8,262 bases of DNA. Origin: Candidatus Peregrinibacteria bacterium (lineage in GTDB: Bacteria; Patescibacteriota; Gracilibacteria; Peribacterales; Peribacteraceae). The position numbers and the translations under genes were made by a program. The stretch is from contig DAOWDW010000055.1 of assembly GCA_030638845.1 (NCBI GenBank), forward strand, positions 1 through 8,262, read 5' to 3'. Of this stretch, positions 1-6,012 are shown one piece after another; position 1 is the first letter of the stretch, and every line of letters begins with the position of its first letter. Below the pieces are notes generated by a model. That model made no database searches and was not told the DNA's origin. It was given only the letters and a program-made list of their open reading frames with translations.

Positions 1-97
1 AAACTCATCCGCTTCAGTTGTAGCATCTCTCTAAAAGAGATTAAAGCATTCATTTGGAGCAGTATATGAATAACATTTCATTCATTTTTCTCTTTCT

Positions 98-110
98 TTA
101 GATAACCTAA
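98..110 (+). promoter_or_regulatory. Degenerate MarR operator upstream of marR
   Basis: TTAGATAACCTAA has the same 13-base length and outer half-sites (TTAGA...CTAA) as the perfect palindrome TTAGACAGTCTAA at 604-616, with 10 of 13 positions identical. It ends 18 bases before the marR start codon. This is the expected place for an autoregulatory site of a MarR repressor. The match is seen in the sequence; binding is inferred. Confidence 0.45.
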
Positions 111-115
111 TAATT

Positions 116-121
116 CATAAT
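116..121 (+). promoter_or_regulatory. Candidate -10 of the marR promoter, possibly leaderless transcript
   Basis: CATAAT matches the TATAAT consensus at 5 of 6 positions. The ATG at 129 lies 8 bases after its last base, which is where a transcript would be expected to begin. No Shine-Dalgarno sequence precedes the ATG. This fits a leaderless or nearly leaderless mRNA. No good -35 is visible at the usual distance (TTTCTT at 93-98 is poor), so the call is tentative. Confidence 0.35.
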
Positions 122-128
122 ATGATCT

Positions 129-557
129 ATGCCATCCGAAGCAGATCGCATCATCACTTTGGTCTTTGAGATCAGCAGGCTCTTACGCCAGAGGGCTGTT
201 GTAGTTCACGAGGATAAGAGTATTAATATGTTGCAACTGCACGCTTTGGCACATCTTAAAGAAAAAGGAAATATTAACATGAAAAAATTAGCAGATTATC
301 TACGGGTAACCTTTCCCTCTGCAACTTCTTTTGCAGATCGACTTGTTAGAATGGGATGGATCAAGCGGGTGTCCGATCCAATAAATAGAAAACTCGTGCG
401 ACTGCAGATGACTCCTGCGGGAAACAAGATTCTTGAAGAAAAAATGGTAGGAGAAAGAAAAATCATTCGTCCGGTTTTGGATAATCTCTCTAAGGAAGAT
501 CAAACGCATCTATTTCGTATTCTTAAAATCATATTAGAGCAGGAACAAGTACTCTGA
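129..557 (+). CDS. MarR-family winged-helix transcriptional regulator
   Basis: This 142-residue protein has the normal length and layout of a MarR dimeric repressor. N-terminal helix 5-25 and C-terminal helices from about 97 to 140 would form the dimer interface. The winged helix-turn-helix spans about 33-95, with helix 2 at NMKKLADYL (50-58) and the recognition helix at about 62-75. The wing carries D83 and R87 in DPINRKLVRLQMTPAG, matching the family's DxRxxR...L.LT..G signature. The ATG at 129 has no Shine-Dalgarno sequence; the ATG at 122 is out of frame and stops soon. It is followed by a likely terminator and then a promoter carrying a perfect palindrome of SlyA/MarR type, so it probably represses itself and the downstream phasin/UbiB/GT2/patatin genes. 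The ligand cannot be told from sequence. The family assignment is firm; the target is inferred. Confidence 0.93.
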   Translation: MPSEADRIITLVFEISRLLRQRAVVVHEDKSINMLQLHALAHLKEKGNINMKKLADYLRVTFPSATSFADRLVRMGWIKRVSDPINRKLVRLQMTPAGNKILEEKMVGERKIIRPVLDNLSKEDQTHLFRILKIILEQEQVL

Positions 558-573
558 GCTAGTACTACTTTTT
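548..573 (+). terminator. Probable rho-independent terminator after marR
   Basis: AGTACT at 548-553 pairs with AGTACT at 561-566 (the word is its own reverse complement), leaving a 7-base loop that contains the marR stop codon. A run of five T follows at 569-573. The stem is only 6 bp, so termination may be partial. It separates marR from the promoter at 593. Confidence 0.4.
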
Positions 574-592
574 AATAACTCTTGTTAATATA

Positions 593-622
593 TTGACATA
601 TAGTTAGACAGTCTAATAAAAT
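593..622 (+). promoter_or_regulatory. Promoter of the phasin-like/UbiB operon
   Basis: A perfect -35 hexamer TTGACA (593-598) is followed by an 18-base spacer and the -10 TAAAAT (617-622, 5 of 6 matches to TATAAT). Transcription would begin near 629, about 30 bases before the ATG at 660. The spacer is occupied by the palindrome described separately. This is the best sigma-70-type promoter in the window. Confidence 0.65.
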
Positions 623-626
623 TAGA
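604..626 (+). promoter_or_regulatory. Overlapping inverted repeats, candidate MarR operator
   Basis: TTAGACAGTCTAA at 604-616 is a perfect palindrome around a central A and fills the spacer up to the edge of the -10. A second perfect inverted repeat, TCTAAT-AAA-ATTAGA at 612-626, shares its left half-site with the first and covers the -10. Three TTAGA half-sites alternate in direction. The site resembles known SlyA/MarR boxes (TTAG...CTAA), and a bound dimer would block RNA polymerase. The adjacent marR gene is the obvious source of the ligand protein. The repeats are seen; binding is inferred. Confidence 0.65.
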
Positions 627-659
627 ATAACGTTTTTATTTTTTACACTATTAGTCATT

Positions 660-956
660 ATGTCAGATTTAATAATTAAAAAAGCAATTTTAGCTGGTTT
701 GGGAGCTTTGTCATTAACTCGTGGAAAAGCAGAAGAGATTGCTAAAGATCTTATTAAACAAGGTGAATTGGCAAAAACAGGAGAAGCAAAGTTTGTTAAA
801 GATCTAATGGGATGGGCGGAGGAAAGTAAGGTAGCAGTGGAAAAGAAGGTGGAAGTAGTGGTTAAAAAGGTTTTGCCAAAACTAGACGTTCCTACGCGAA
901 AAGAGTTCAATGAGTTAAAGGCAAAGGTTGCTAGTTTAGTTGGAAAAAAGCGATAG
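660..956 (+). CDS. Phasin-like small helical protein (COG3937-like)
   Basis: This is a 98-residue, Lys/Glu/Ala-rich, almost wholly helical protein. Its N-terminus, IIKKAILAGLGALSLTRGKAEEI, then DLIKQGELAKTGEAKFVKDLM, follows the pattern of the phasin/PhaI-like family (COG3937): a short hydrophobic helix with GLGA.SLT, then a charged amphipathic coil. No Cys, no signal peptide and no full TM segment are seen, although residues 5-19 are hydrophobic enough to touch a membrane or lipid surface. Family members are associated with polyhydroxyalkanoate granules, but no PHA synthase is present here. The protein may therefore act as a lipid-surface or UbiB accessory protein. It is the first gene after the operator-bearing promoter and lies 60 bases upstream of the UbiB gene. 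The start has no Shine-Dalgarno sequence. The family call rests on pattern recognition; the function is open. Confidence 0.7.
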   Translation: MSDLIIKKAILAGLGALSLTRGKAEEIAKDLIKQGELAKTGEAKFVKDLMGWAEESKVAVEKKVEVVVKKVLPKLDVPTRKEFNELKAKVASLVGKKR

Positions 957-970
957 GGTAAAATTGCCCT
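955..970 (+). other. Small hairpin between phasin-like gene and UbiB gene
   Basis: AGGGTA pairs with TGCCCT (one T-G wobble) around a 4-base loop, starting at the last base of the phasin-like stop codon. What follows (CTATATTTAG) is not a proper T-run, so it is at best a weak or partial terminator that could lower expression of the downstream kinase relative to the phasin-like protein. A 10-base palindrome AGTTTAAACT lies shortly after, at 979-988. Confidence 0.25.
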
Positions 971-1016
971 CTATATTTAGTTTAAACTGGTTTTATATTT
1001 ATTAGATCACTTACTT

Positions 1017-2675
1017 ATGGTGAATTTCAGAAGTTTATCCAAGCTTAAACGAAGCAGGCAAATTGCAACTATTCTGGTAAAATATGGCTTGGATTGTTTT
1101 ATTGATCGATCAAAAATGGGTTTCCTGATAAAGATAAGAAAAAGACCAAAAGATTATCAGACAATTACTGTGCCGGAGAGATTGCGTTTGGCTTTAGATG
1201 AATTGGGGCCGACCTTTGTAAAATTCGGTCAGATCTTGAGTACACGACCTGACCTATTGCCTCCAGTTTTTATTGAAGAATTAGAAAAGCTTCAAGATCG
1301 TGTTGCACCATTTGACAGTATTCAAGCCAAAAAAATTGTGGAACAGGAATTAGGTAAGCCACTTGATCAGCTGTTTAAGCAGTTCGAAAGCAAGCCAATT
1401 GCCGCTGCTTCTTTAAGTCAGGTTCACAAAGCGACTTTGCTTAATGGTAAAACCGTAGCAGTAAAAATCCAGAGGCCAAAAATAAAGGAAATAATTGAAC
1501 TTGACTTAGATATTTCTATAGATCTTGCAGGACTTTTGGAACATCGTTTGCATAATGGTTGGGTTTATCATCCAAAGCTAATAGTGAAGGAATTTAAAAG
1601 AGCAATTGAAAAAGAAATCAATTTCAAAAATGAAGCCCATAATTATGAAAAGTTCAGAATTAATTTTAAAGATATTGATTACATCAAAGTGCCAAAAGTG
1701 TATTGGGAAATGACAACATCAAAAGTTCTGGTAATGGAATTTATTGATGGAGTAAAAATCAATGAAATAACTCACAAGAAACACAAAGACATCTTCGAGC
1801 TGGAAAAAGTGGCTAAACATGGTGCTGAATCAGTCCTTAAACAAATTTTAGAAGATGGATTTTTTCATGCTGATCCTCACCCAGCCAATCTTCTTGTTTT
1901 AGCTCCATCCACTATTGTGATGTTGGACGTGGGAATGATCGGTTATTTGGATGATAAAACAATTACTTGTTTATTAAAATTACTGAAAGCAACTATTGAT
2001 AAAAATGTAGAGCAGGTTCTGCTTAATCTTGAAAGTTTAGGCATCTTTGTTAAAGAATTTGACCGCAGTCTTCTTTGCCAGGATTTAGAGGAGATGCTGG
2101 ATCGCTATCTGGGAGTTCCTTTGAAAAATCTGGAAGTCAAAGAGATTAGCCAAAATATTTTGGAGGTTATGATGCAGCATAATTTAGCTTTGCCAGCCAA
2201 TTTGGTTCTGATGATTAAGGCTATCTCAACAGTTGAGGTAACAGGACGGCGTTTGCATCCTGATTTTGATATAGTATCTACTGCCGAGTCTTTTGTTAAG
2301 AAGCTTTTGAAAAAGAAGCTTTCTTCTCGTGAGTTACTCAAAAGAAGTGTAATGACATTACAAGAAGGCATTGAACTTGTTGAGCAATTGCCTAAGGATT
2401 TAATTGGTATTCTTCGCAAGTTTCAGGAAGGCAAACTAAAACTTAACTTTGAACATCGGGGTCTAGAAACATTAGCTCGGGAAATCGACCGTGCCAGCAG
2501 CCGTACCTCATTCAGTTTAGTTATTGCTGCTTTGATTATTGGTTCTTCTTTGGTTTTGCAGCAACAGATTGGTCCTTTTATTTTTGGATATCCTATATTG
2601 GGAATCATTGGTTATTTATTGGCTAGTTTCATAGGATTTGTGTTACTAATTTCAATTCTAAGATCATGGAAATAG
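1017..2675 (+). CDS. ABC1/UbiB (AarF/COQ8) atypical kinase-like protein
   Basis: This 552-residue protein has the full UbiB-family architecture. The KxGQ motif is K69-F-G-Q72 in LGPTFVKFGQILSTRPDLLP. The Ala-rich nucleotide loop is AAAS at 129-132, and the VAVK lysine is K150. The ExD region reads EINFKNEAHN (E200, N202, E206). The catalytic-loop equivalent is HADPHPANL (284-292), and the metal-binding DFG equivalent is D304-V-G306. Two hydrophobic helices at about 498-549 anchor it in the membrane. UbiB/COQ8 proteins act in quinone and lipid homeostasis as ATPases rather than classical kinases. No quinone biosynthesis gene is visible, so a role in lipid handling with the neighbouring phasin-like, GT2 and patatin genes is an inference. 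DVG in place of DFG and N202 in place of the usual Asp are deviations, while core catalytic residues are kept. The next gene starts at or inside its stop, supporting an operon. Confidence 0.93.
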   Translation: MVNFRSLSKLKRSRQIATILVKYGLDCFIDRSKMGFLIKIRKRPKDYQTITVPERLRLALDELGPTFVKFGQILSTRPDLLPPVFIEELEKLQDRVAPFDSIQAKKIVEQELGKPLDQLFKQFESKPIAAASLSQVHKATLLNGKTVAVKIQRPKIKEIIELDLDISIDLAGLLEHRLHNGWVYHPKLIVKEFKRAIEKEINFKNEAHNYEKFRINFKDIDYIKVPKVYWEMTTSKVLVMEFIDGVKINEITHKKHKDIFELEKVAKHGAESVLKQILEDGFFHADPHPANLLVLAPSTIVMLDVGMIGYLDDKTITCLLKLLKATIDKNVEQVLLNLESLGIFVKEFDRSLLCQDLEEMLDRYLGVPLKNLEVKEISQNILEVMMQHNLALPANLVLMIKAISTVEVTGRRLHPDFDIVSTAESFVKKLLKKKLSSRELLKRSVMTLQEGIELVEQLPKDLIGILRKFQEGKLKLNFEHRGLETLAREIDRASSRTSFSLVIAALIIGSSLVLQQQIGPFIFGYPILGIIGYLLASFIGFVLLISILRSWK

Positions 2676-2680
2676 ATACT

Positions 2681-3343
2681 ATGAAAGTTACAGCTGTTGT
2701 TCCCATTTTCAACGAGGAGAGAACAATTTTAAATGTATTGTCCACTTTAAATAAGTCGGAATTAATCAGCGAAATAGTCGTAGTTGATGATGCTTCCACT
2801 GATAATAGTTTAGAACTAGTAAGGAATTTTAGTTCGAATAAATTGAAAGTAATTCACTTAAAAAATAACGTAGGGAAAAGTGGTGCTGTTAGGGAAGTAG
2901 CGAGAAATATATATACTGACATTTTATTTCTATGTGACGGAGATTTGCATAATTTTAAAATAGAACACATAGATCAGCTATTAAAGTCATTCATTAACGA
3001 TAGATATTCGATGTCTGTTGGCATAAGAGATAGAGGTCTGCTCCATAATATGTTTGTCAAAAAATTTGGTCCTCTAATTACTGGAGAAAGGGCACTAAAT
3101 TTTTCAATTTATCAAAAAACTATGAACCATCCTTTAATGGAAGACTATGGTTTAGAACTAATACTAAACGATTATTGTAATAAAAATGGTATTGTTATCC
3201 AAAGGGAAATTCTCAAAGGAGTAAGGCAGACAATGAAGCCATATAAGAATAAAAATTGGGTAATTCCTCTTATAAAAGAGATATTTGATATAATGGTGGT
3301 ATATCTGAAGCTAAAGTTTTATTCCTTTCAACTTGAGAAATGA
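2681..3343 (+). CDS. GT-A family 2 glycosyltransferase (DPM1/GpgS-like, soluble)
   Basis: This is a short cytosolic GT2 of 220 residues. Numbering from the alternative ATG at 2666, VVVDDAST (38-45) is the nucleotide-binding Asp pair, NVGKSGAV (68-75) the Lys/Gly stretch, and D91-G-D93 the metal-binding DxD. TGERAL (139-144) matches the acceptor-loop signature of dolichol-phosphate-mannose and glucosyl-3-phosphoglycerate synthase relatives. No TM helix is present, unlike GtrB-type enzymes. It probably moves a sugar from a nucleotide sugar to a lipid-phosphate or small acceptor; neither can be named from sequence. I chose the ATG at 2681, 5 bases past the UbiB stop, because family members usually begin MKVT.VVP. 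The ATG at 2666 would overlap UbiB by 10 bases and add MEIDT. The stop overlaps the patatin start by 4 bases (ATGA), which points to translational coupling. Confidence 0.85.
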   Translation: MKVTAVVPIFNEERTILNVLSTLNKSELISEIVVVDDASTDNSLELVRNFSSNKLKVIHLKNNVGKSGAVREVARNIYTDILFLCDGDLHNFKIEHIDQLLKSFINDRYSMSVGIRDRGLLHNMFVKKFGPLITGERALNFSIYQKTMNHPLMEDYGLELILNDYCNKNGIVIQREILKGVRQTMKPYKNKNWVIPLIKEIFDIMVVYLKLKFYSFQLEK

Positions 3344-4170
3344 CAACTTGTCAAAACAAACAAAGACCATTGGTTGCTATTTGTCTTGGAGGTGGTGGAG
3401 CAAAGACATTTGCTCATTTAGGAGTGATAGATGCATTGAAAGAGAGCAAAATTCCAATAGATTTTTTAATCACTTGCTCTGCAGCTTCTACAATAGGATT
3501 GTTATCGGCTATAGGAGTGCCAAGTATGGAAATACTAAATGAATTTAAAAATGGCAAAGTTTCCATGCTAACGAAAAGGTCAATTCACAAACATATACTT
3601 GTAAAATATTTGGAGCAAAAAGGCATTACAGATATTGGGCAAGTGGCCATTCCTATTTCTATTGTTGCCGTTGACTTGAATTGTGGCACAGAGAAGATAT
3701 TCGAAACAGGAGATCCATTAATGCTTGCATTGGCATCAAGTGCATATCCAGGACTTTGTAAGCCTATAAAATATCAAGGACATTCTTTGATCGATGGTGG
3801 GGTGCTTAATCCAGATCCGGCTGATGTAGCACGAAAAAAAGTTGGTTCAGATGGTATTGTAATCAGTGTAACTTTGAGAATGGAATTTATTGAAGAATCC
3901 CCAAAAAGTACATTAGATGTAATACTAAAATCAATTTATCTCTCTTCTTACAAATTAAGAGATGATATTTTAGGAAAGAATTCGGATATTGTGATAACTC
4001 CAACAAATAACTTAAAAATTAGTTTAAATGATTGGAAAAAAACTTTTACAGGCTATTTTATTAGTAATAAAATTGATAAATATTATCAAGATGGTTATCA
4101 AGAAACTGAAAAACTCATACCAAAAATTCAGGAATTATTGCAAGCAAAAAAGAATATTAAAGATAGGTAA
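3340..4170 (+). CDS. Patatin-like phospholipase homologue with altered nucleophile elbow
   Basis: The protein has 276 residues with the patatin fold order. The oxyanion-hole glycine loop is CLGGGGAKTFAHLGV (15-29), the nucleophile region LITCSAASTIGLLSA (43-57), the middle motif ALASSAYPGL (130-139), and the catalytic Asp is D152-G-G in LIDGGVLNPDP. Patatins hydrolyse acyl esters of membrane lipids with a Ser-Asp dyad. Here S47 and D152 are kept, but the usual GxSxG is replaced by T45-C-S-A-A49, and the glycine loop reads AKT where AKG or ARG is typical. Activity may be altered or lost; this is an inference. No signal peptide or TM helix is seen. It overlaps the GT2 stop by 4 bases (ATGA) and appears to be the last gene of the operon. 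Family call is firm, catalytic competence uncertain. Confidence 0.87.
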   Translation: MTTCQNKQRPLVAICLGGGGAKTFAHLGVIDALKESKIPIDFLITCSAASTIGLLSAIGVPSMEILNEFKNGKVSMLTKRSIHKHILVKYLEQKGITDIGQVAIPISIVAVDLNCGTEKIFETGDPLMLALASSAYPGLCKPIKYQGHSLIDGGVLNPDPADVARKKVGSDGIVISVTLRMEFIEESPKSTLDVILKSIYLSSYKLRDDILGKNSDIVITPTNNLKISLNDWKKTFTGYFISNKIDKYYQDGYQETEKLIPKIQELLQAKKNIKDR

Positions 4171-4259
4171 TGCTATTTATTTTTGCGATTGAGTTTTAAT
4201 GAGGTATATATTAGGAGTAAAGTGGATAGTATTGTTTATAAATATTTTGTTTTGTTTAT

Positions 4260-4289
4260 TTGAAGTTAATTCTTTTATTATGTTACAAT
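4260..4289 (+). promoter_or_regulatory. Promoter of the ZIP/permease operon (extended -10)
   Basis: TTGAAG (4260-4265) is followed by an 18-base spacer and TACAAT (4284-4289), with the extended -10 dinucleotide TG at 4281-4282. Transcription should begin near 4296, giving a short leader before the ATG at 4314 with no Shine-Dalgarno sequence. The rest of the 143-base gap after the patatin gene is AT-rich; only a 4-bp hairpin (ATAG/CTAT) before TTATTTTT near 4164-4183 hints at a weak terminator. Confidence 0.5.
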
Positions 4290-4313
4290 TTGAGTGTTCT
4301 TTAGTAAAAAAAT

Positions 4314-5060
4314 ATGTCAACACTTGTTTATATTATAATATTTGGATTCCTGATGAGCTGTATTGCTCTTGTTGGTAGTGTTACACTTTTTCTTAAGGAA
4401 TCGACACTTCAAAAAATTATTCTGCCATTGGTTGCATTTTCTGCAGGATCACTTATAGGAGGTGCTTTTTTCCATATGATTCCAGCATCTGTTGAACATA
4501 TGGGTAATGATATTTTCATATATATTTGGATTGTTATTGGATTCGTTATCTTCTTTATACTTGAGCAATTTTTGCATTGGCATCATTGTCATCTCCCACC
4601 AGGACAACATAAACATCCATTAACCTATCTTATTTTGATTGCTGACGGTATTCATAATTTCATTGGAGGGCTCTCTGTTGGTGCAAGTTTTATAATTGAT
4701 ATTCGTTTGGGAATTGCTACATGGTTTGTTGCTGCAGCCCATGAAGTGCCACAGGAACTTGGAGATTTTGGTATTCTTTTACATGGAGGATGGAAAAAGA
4801 CGCATGCTCTTGCATACAATTTTTTATCCGCACTTACATTTTTATTTGGTGGAATTATTGTCTATTTTGTATCTTCCGAAATAAATACAAATTTTCTTAT
4901 TCCATTTGCAGCAGGTAATTTTTTATATATAGCTGCTGCTGATTTAATACCAGAAATTAAAAGACATGAAAGTATAAAAGTAAATTTTATTCATTTAATG
5001 GCTTTGATATCGGGTCTTTTACTTCTTCTTGTCTTAAGTCTTCTTTTTAATCATAATTGA
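4314..5060 (+). CDS. ZIP-family divalent metal transporter
   Basis: This 248-residue protein has about eight hydrophobic segments (near 4-26, 34-54, 68-86, 103-126, 132-150, 168-186, 193-212, 224-245), the ZIP norm. A His-rich cytoplasmic loop EQFLHWHHCH...HKH (H88, H90, H91, H93, H99, H101) precedes the metal-site helices. TM4 has DGIHNFIGGLSVGASF with H114 and N115; TM5 has AAHEVPQELGDF with H143, E144 and E148. These residues form the binuclear Zn/Fe/Mn transport centre in ZIPs, which import metal into the cytoplasm. The family's usual acidic residue in HNF.DG/HN.PEG is glycine here (G118), possibly altering the second metal site. The His-rich loop suggests zinc or iron. It is the first gene of an operon with two half-permeases and a NifX-like protein, with 20 bases to the next ATG. 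Metal identity cannot be decided. Confidence 0.92.
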   Translation: MSTLVYIIIFGFLMSCIALVGSVTLFLKESTLQKIILPLVAFSAGSLIGGAFFHMIPASVEHMGNDIFIYIWIVIGFVIFFILEQFLHWHHCHLPPGQHKHPLTYLILIADGIHNFIGGLSVGASFIIDIRLGIATWFVAAAHEVPQELGDFGILLHGGWKKTHALAYNFLSALTFLFGGIIVYFVSSEINTNFLIPFAAGNFLYIAAADLIPEIKRHESIKVNFIHLMALISGLLLLLVLSLLFNHN

Positions 5061-5080
5061 TTTTTCATTTAATTCTAATA

Positions 5081-5512
5081 ATGAAAATTACATATGTGGA
5101 TTTTTTAGTGGCTGTAAAACAATCTGTAAATGCTTTGTGGCGTGTTACACCACTTATTCTTGGTGTTATTCTTTTAGTTGGGATTATGCAGGTTTTTTTA
5201 CCATCAAATGTTATTGGAAGTCTTTTCCATCATAGTTTGATATTTGATTCGTTTATTGGAAGTGCTATTGGGAGTATTTTGGTAGGAAACCCTATTACAA
5301 GCTATGTGATTGGTGGTGAACTTTTAATTCAGGGAGTTAGTCTTACTGCCGTTACAGCATTTATTGTGGCATGGGTGACTGTTGGTATTGTGCAATTTCC
5401 AGCGGAAGCAGTAATGCTTGGTAGAAGATTTTCTATTCTTCGAAACGGTCTGAGTTTCTTTTTCTCTATTCTTGTTGCTGTTATTACTGTTTTATTATTT
5501 CGTTTTCTATGA
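5081..5512 (+). CDS. Half-size permease, N-terminal-type half of an ArsP_1/DUF318 permease
   Basis: This is a 143-residue membrane protein with about four hydrophobic segments (near 18-40, 54-76, 84-106, 121-142). The core GNPITSYVIGGELLIQGVSL (69-88) and FIVAWVTVGIVQFPAEAVMLGRR (94-116) match the first repeat of the ArsP_1/DUF318 permease family, whose standard members are about 300 residues. I use the ATG at 5081; a TTG at 5057 overlapping the ZIP stop would add eight residues but is less likely given typical starts. The stop overlaps the next gene by 4 bases (ATGA), so the two halves are likely made together and assemble as a heterodimer. The substrate is unknown; some relatives export organoarsenicals, but the ZIP neighbour suggests a metal or metal complex. 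No frameshift is needed to explain the split, since both genes have their own start and stop. Confidence 0.78.
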   Translation: MKITYVDFLVAVKQSVNALWRVTPLILGVILLVGIMQVFLPSNVIGSLFHHSLIFDSFIGSAIGSILVGNPITSYVIGGELLIQGVSLTAVTAFIVAWVTVGIVQFPAEAVMLGRRFSILRNGLSFFFSILVAVITVLLFRFL

Positions 5513-6006
5513 AAAGTGAACAATCATTTATGGGCATGCGATTCTTTGTAATTGTGGTTCTCGGTTATATTGTAGTTGCATTTTTTCGTTTTTCTACGAT
5601 TGTATCTGCACTTTATATTGCAGTTTCACTATTGGTAAAAATTTTACCAGTTATGGGATATGTATTTTTTATGATGGTTTTAATAAATCTTTTTATTAGT
5701 CCAGAGATTGTTATTAAATATGTTGGTAAATCATCTGGATCGAAGCGATGGGTTGCGGCAATAGTGGGAGGTATTATTTCAACAGGTCCAATATATCTTT
5801 GGTACGCACTTTTAAAGGAACTTGCACAAAAAGGGATGAGTAAGGGGGTTGTTGCTACTTTTCTATATGCACGTGCAATAAAACCGTTTCTTCTTCCTTT
5901 AATGGTTTATTATTTTGGTTGGAAGTACACAGTAGTGCTTACTGTAGTTATGATTTTCTTTTCTTTTGTGCAAGGGTTTCTTGTTGAAAAGTTAACTGAG
6001 AAGTGA
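5509..6006 (+). CDS. Half-size permease, C-terminal-type half of an ArsP_1/DUF318 permease
   Basis: This 165-residue membrane protein has hydrophobic segments near 10-28, 40-63, 82-104, 113-133 and 137-157. The signature GGIISTGPIYLWYALLKEL (87-105), the following KGMSKGVVATFLYARAIKPFLLP (108-130) and the preceding GKSSGSKRW (73-81) fit the second half of DUF318 permeases, where S.GPIY.WY and RA.KPFLLP recur. It starts inside the stop of the preceding half-permease (ATGA), which argues for coupled synthesis and pairing. Six bases after its stop comes the NifX-like gene. Together the two halves give about 308 residues, the length of a normal single-chain permease. Transport direction and substrate are not readable from the sequence. 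Confidence 0.8.
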   Translation: MKSEQSFMGMRFFVIVVLGYIVVAFFRFSTIVSALYIAVSLLVKILPVMGYVFFMMVLINLFISPEIVIKYVGKSSGSKRWVAAIVGGIISTGPIYLWYALLKELAQKGMSKGVVATFLYARAIKPFLLPLMVYYFGWKYTVVLTVVMIFFSFVQGFLVEKLTEK

Positions 6007-6012
6007 AATAGT

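Noticed and set aside
25..41. Hairpin ATCTCT-CTAAA-AGAGAT
   Set aside because: Perfect 6-bp stem, but no T-run follows on either strand, so it is not a convincing terminator.
1..69. Frame open from the window edge on the + strand (22 codons ending TGA at 67-69) and an opposing minus-strand ATG at 53-51 open to the edge
   Set aside because: Both are too short to tell from chance and show no recognisable family; either could be the end or start of a neighbouring gene.
572..910. Minus-strand open frame opposite the phasin-like gene
   Set aside because: It is antisense to a well-supported family member and its Ser/Thr-rich translation shows no motif; the same holds for the other antisense frames at 300-509, 2105-2608, 5329-5523, 5910-6323 and 7469-7828.
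5057..5080. TTG start overlapping the ZIP stop for the first half-permease
   Set aside because: The ATG at 5081 is a better codon and gives a natural MKIT... start; the extra residues look like translated leader.
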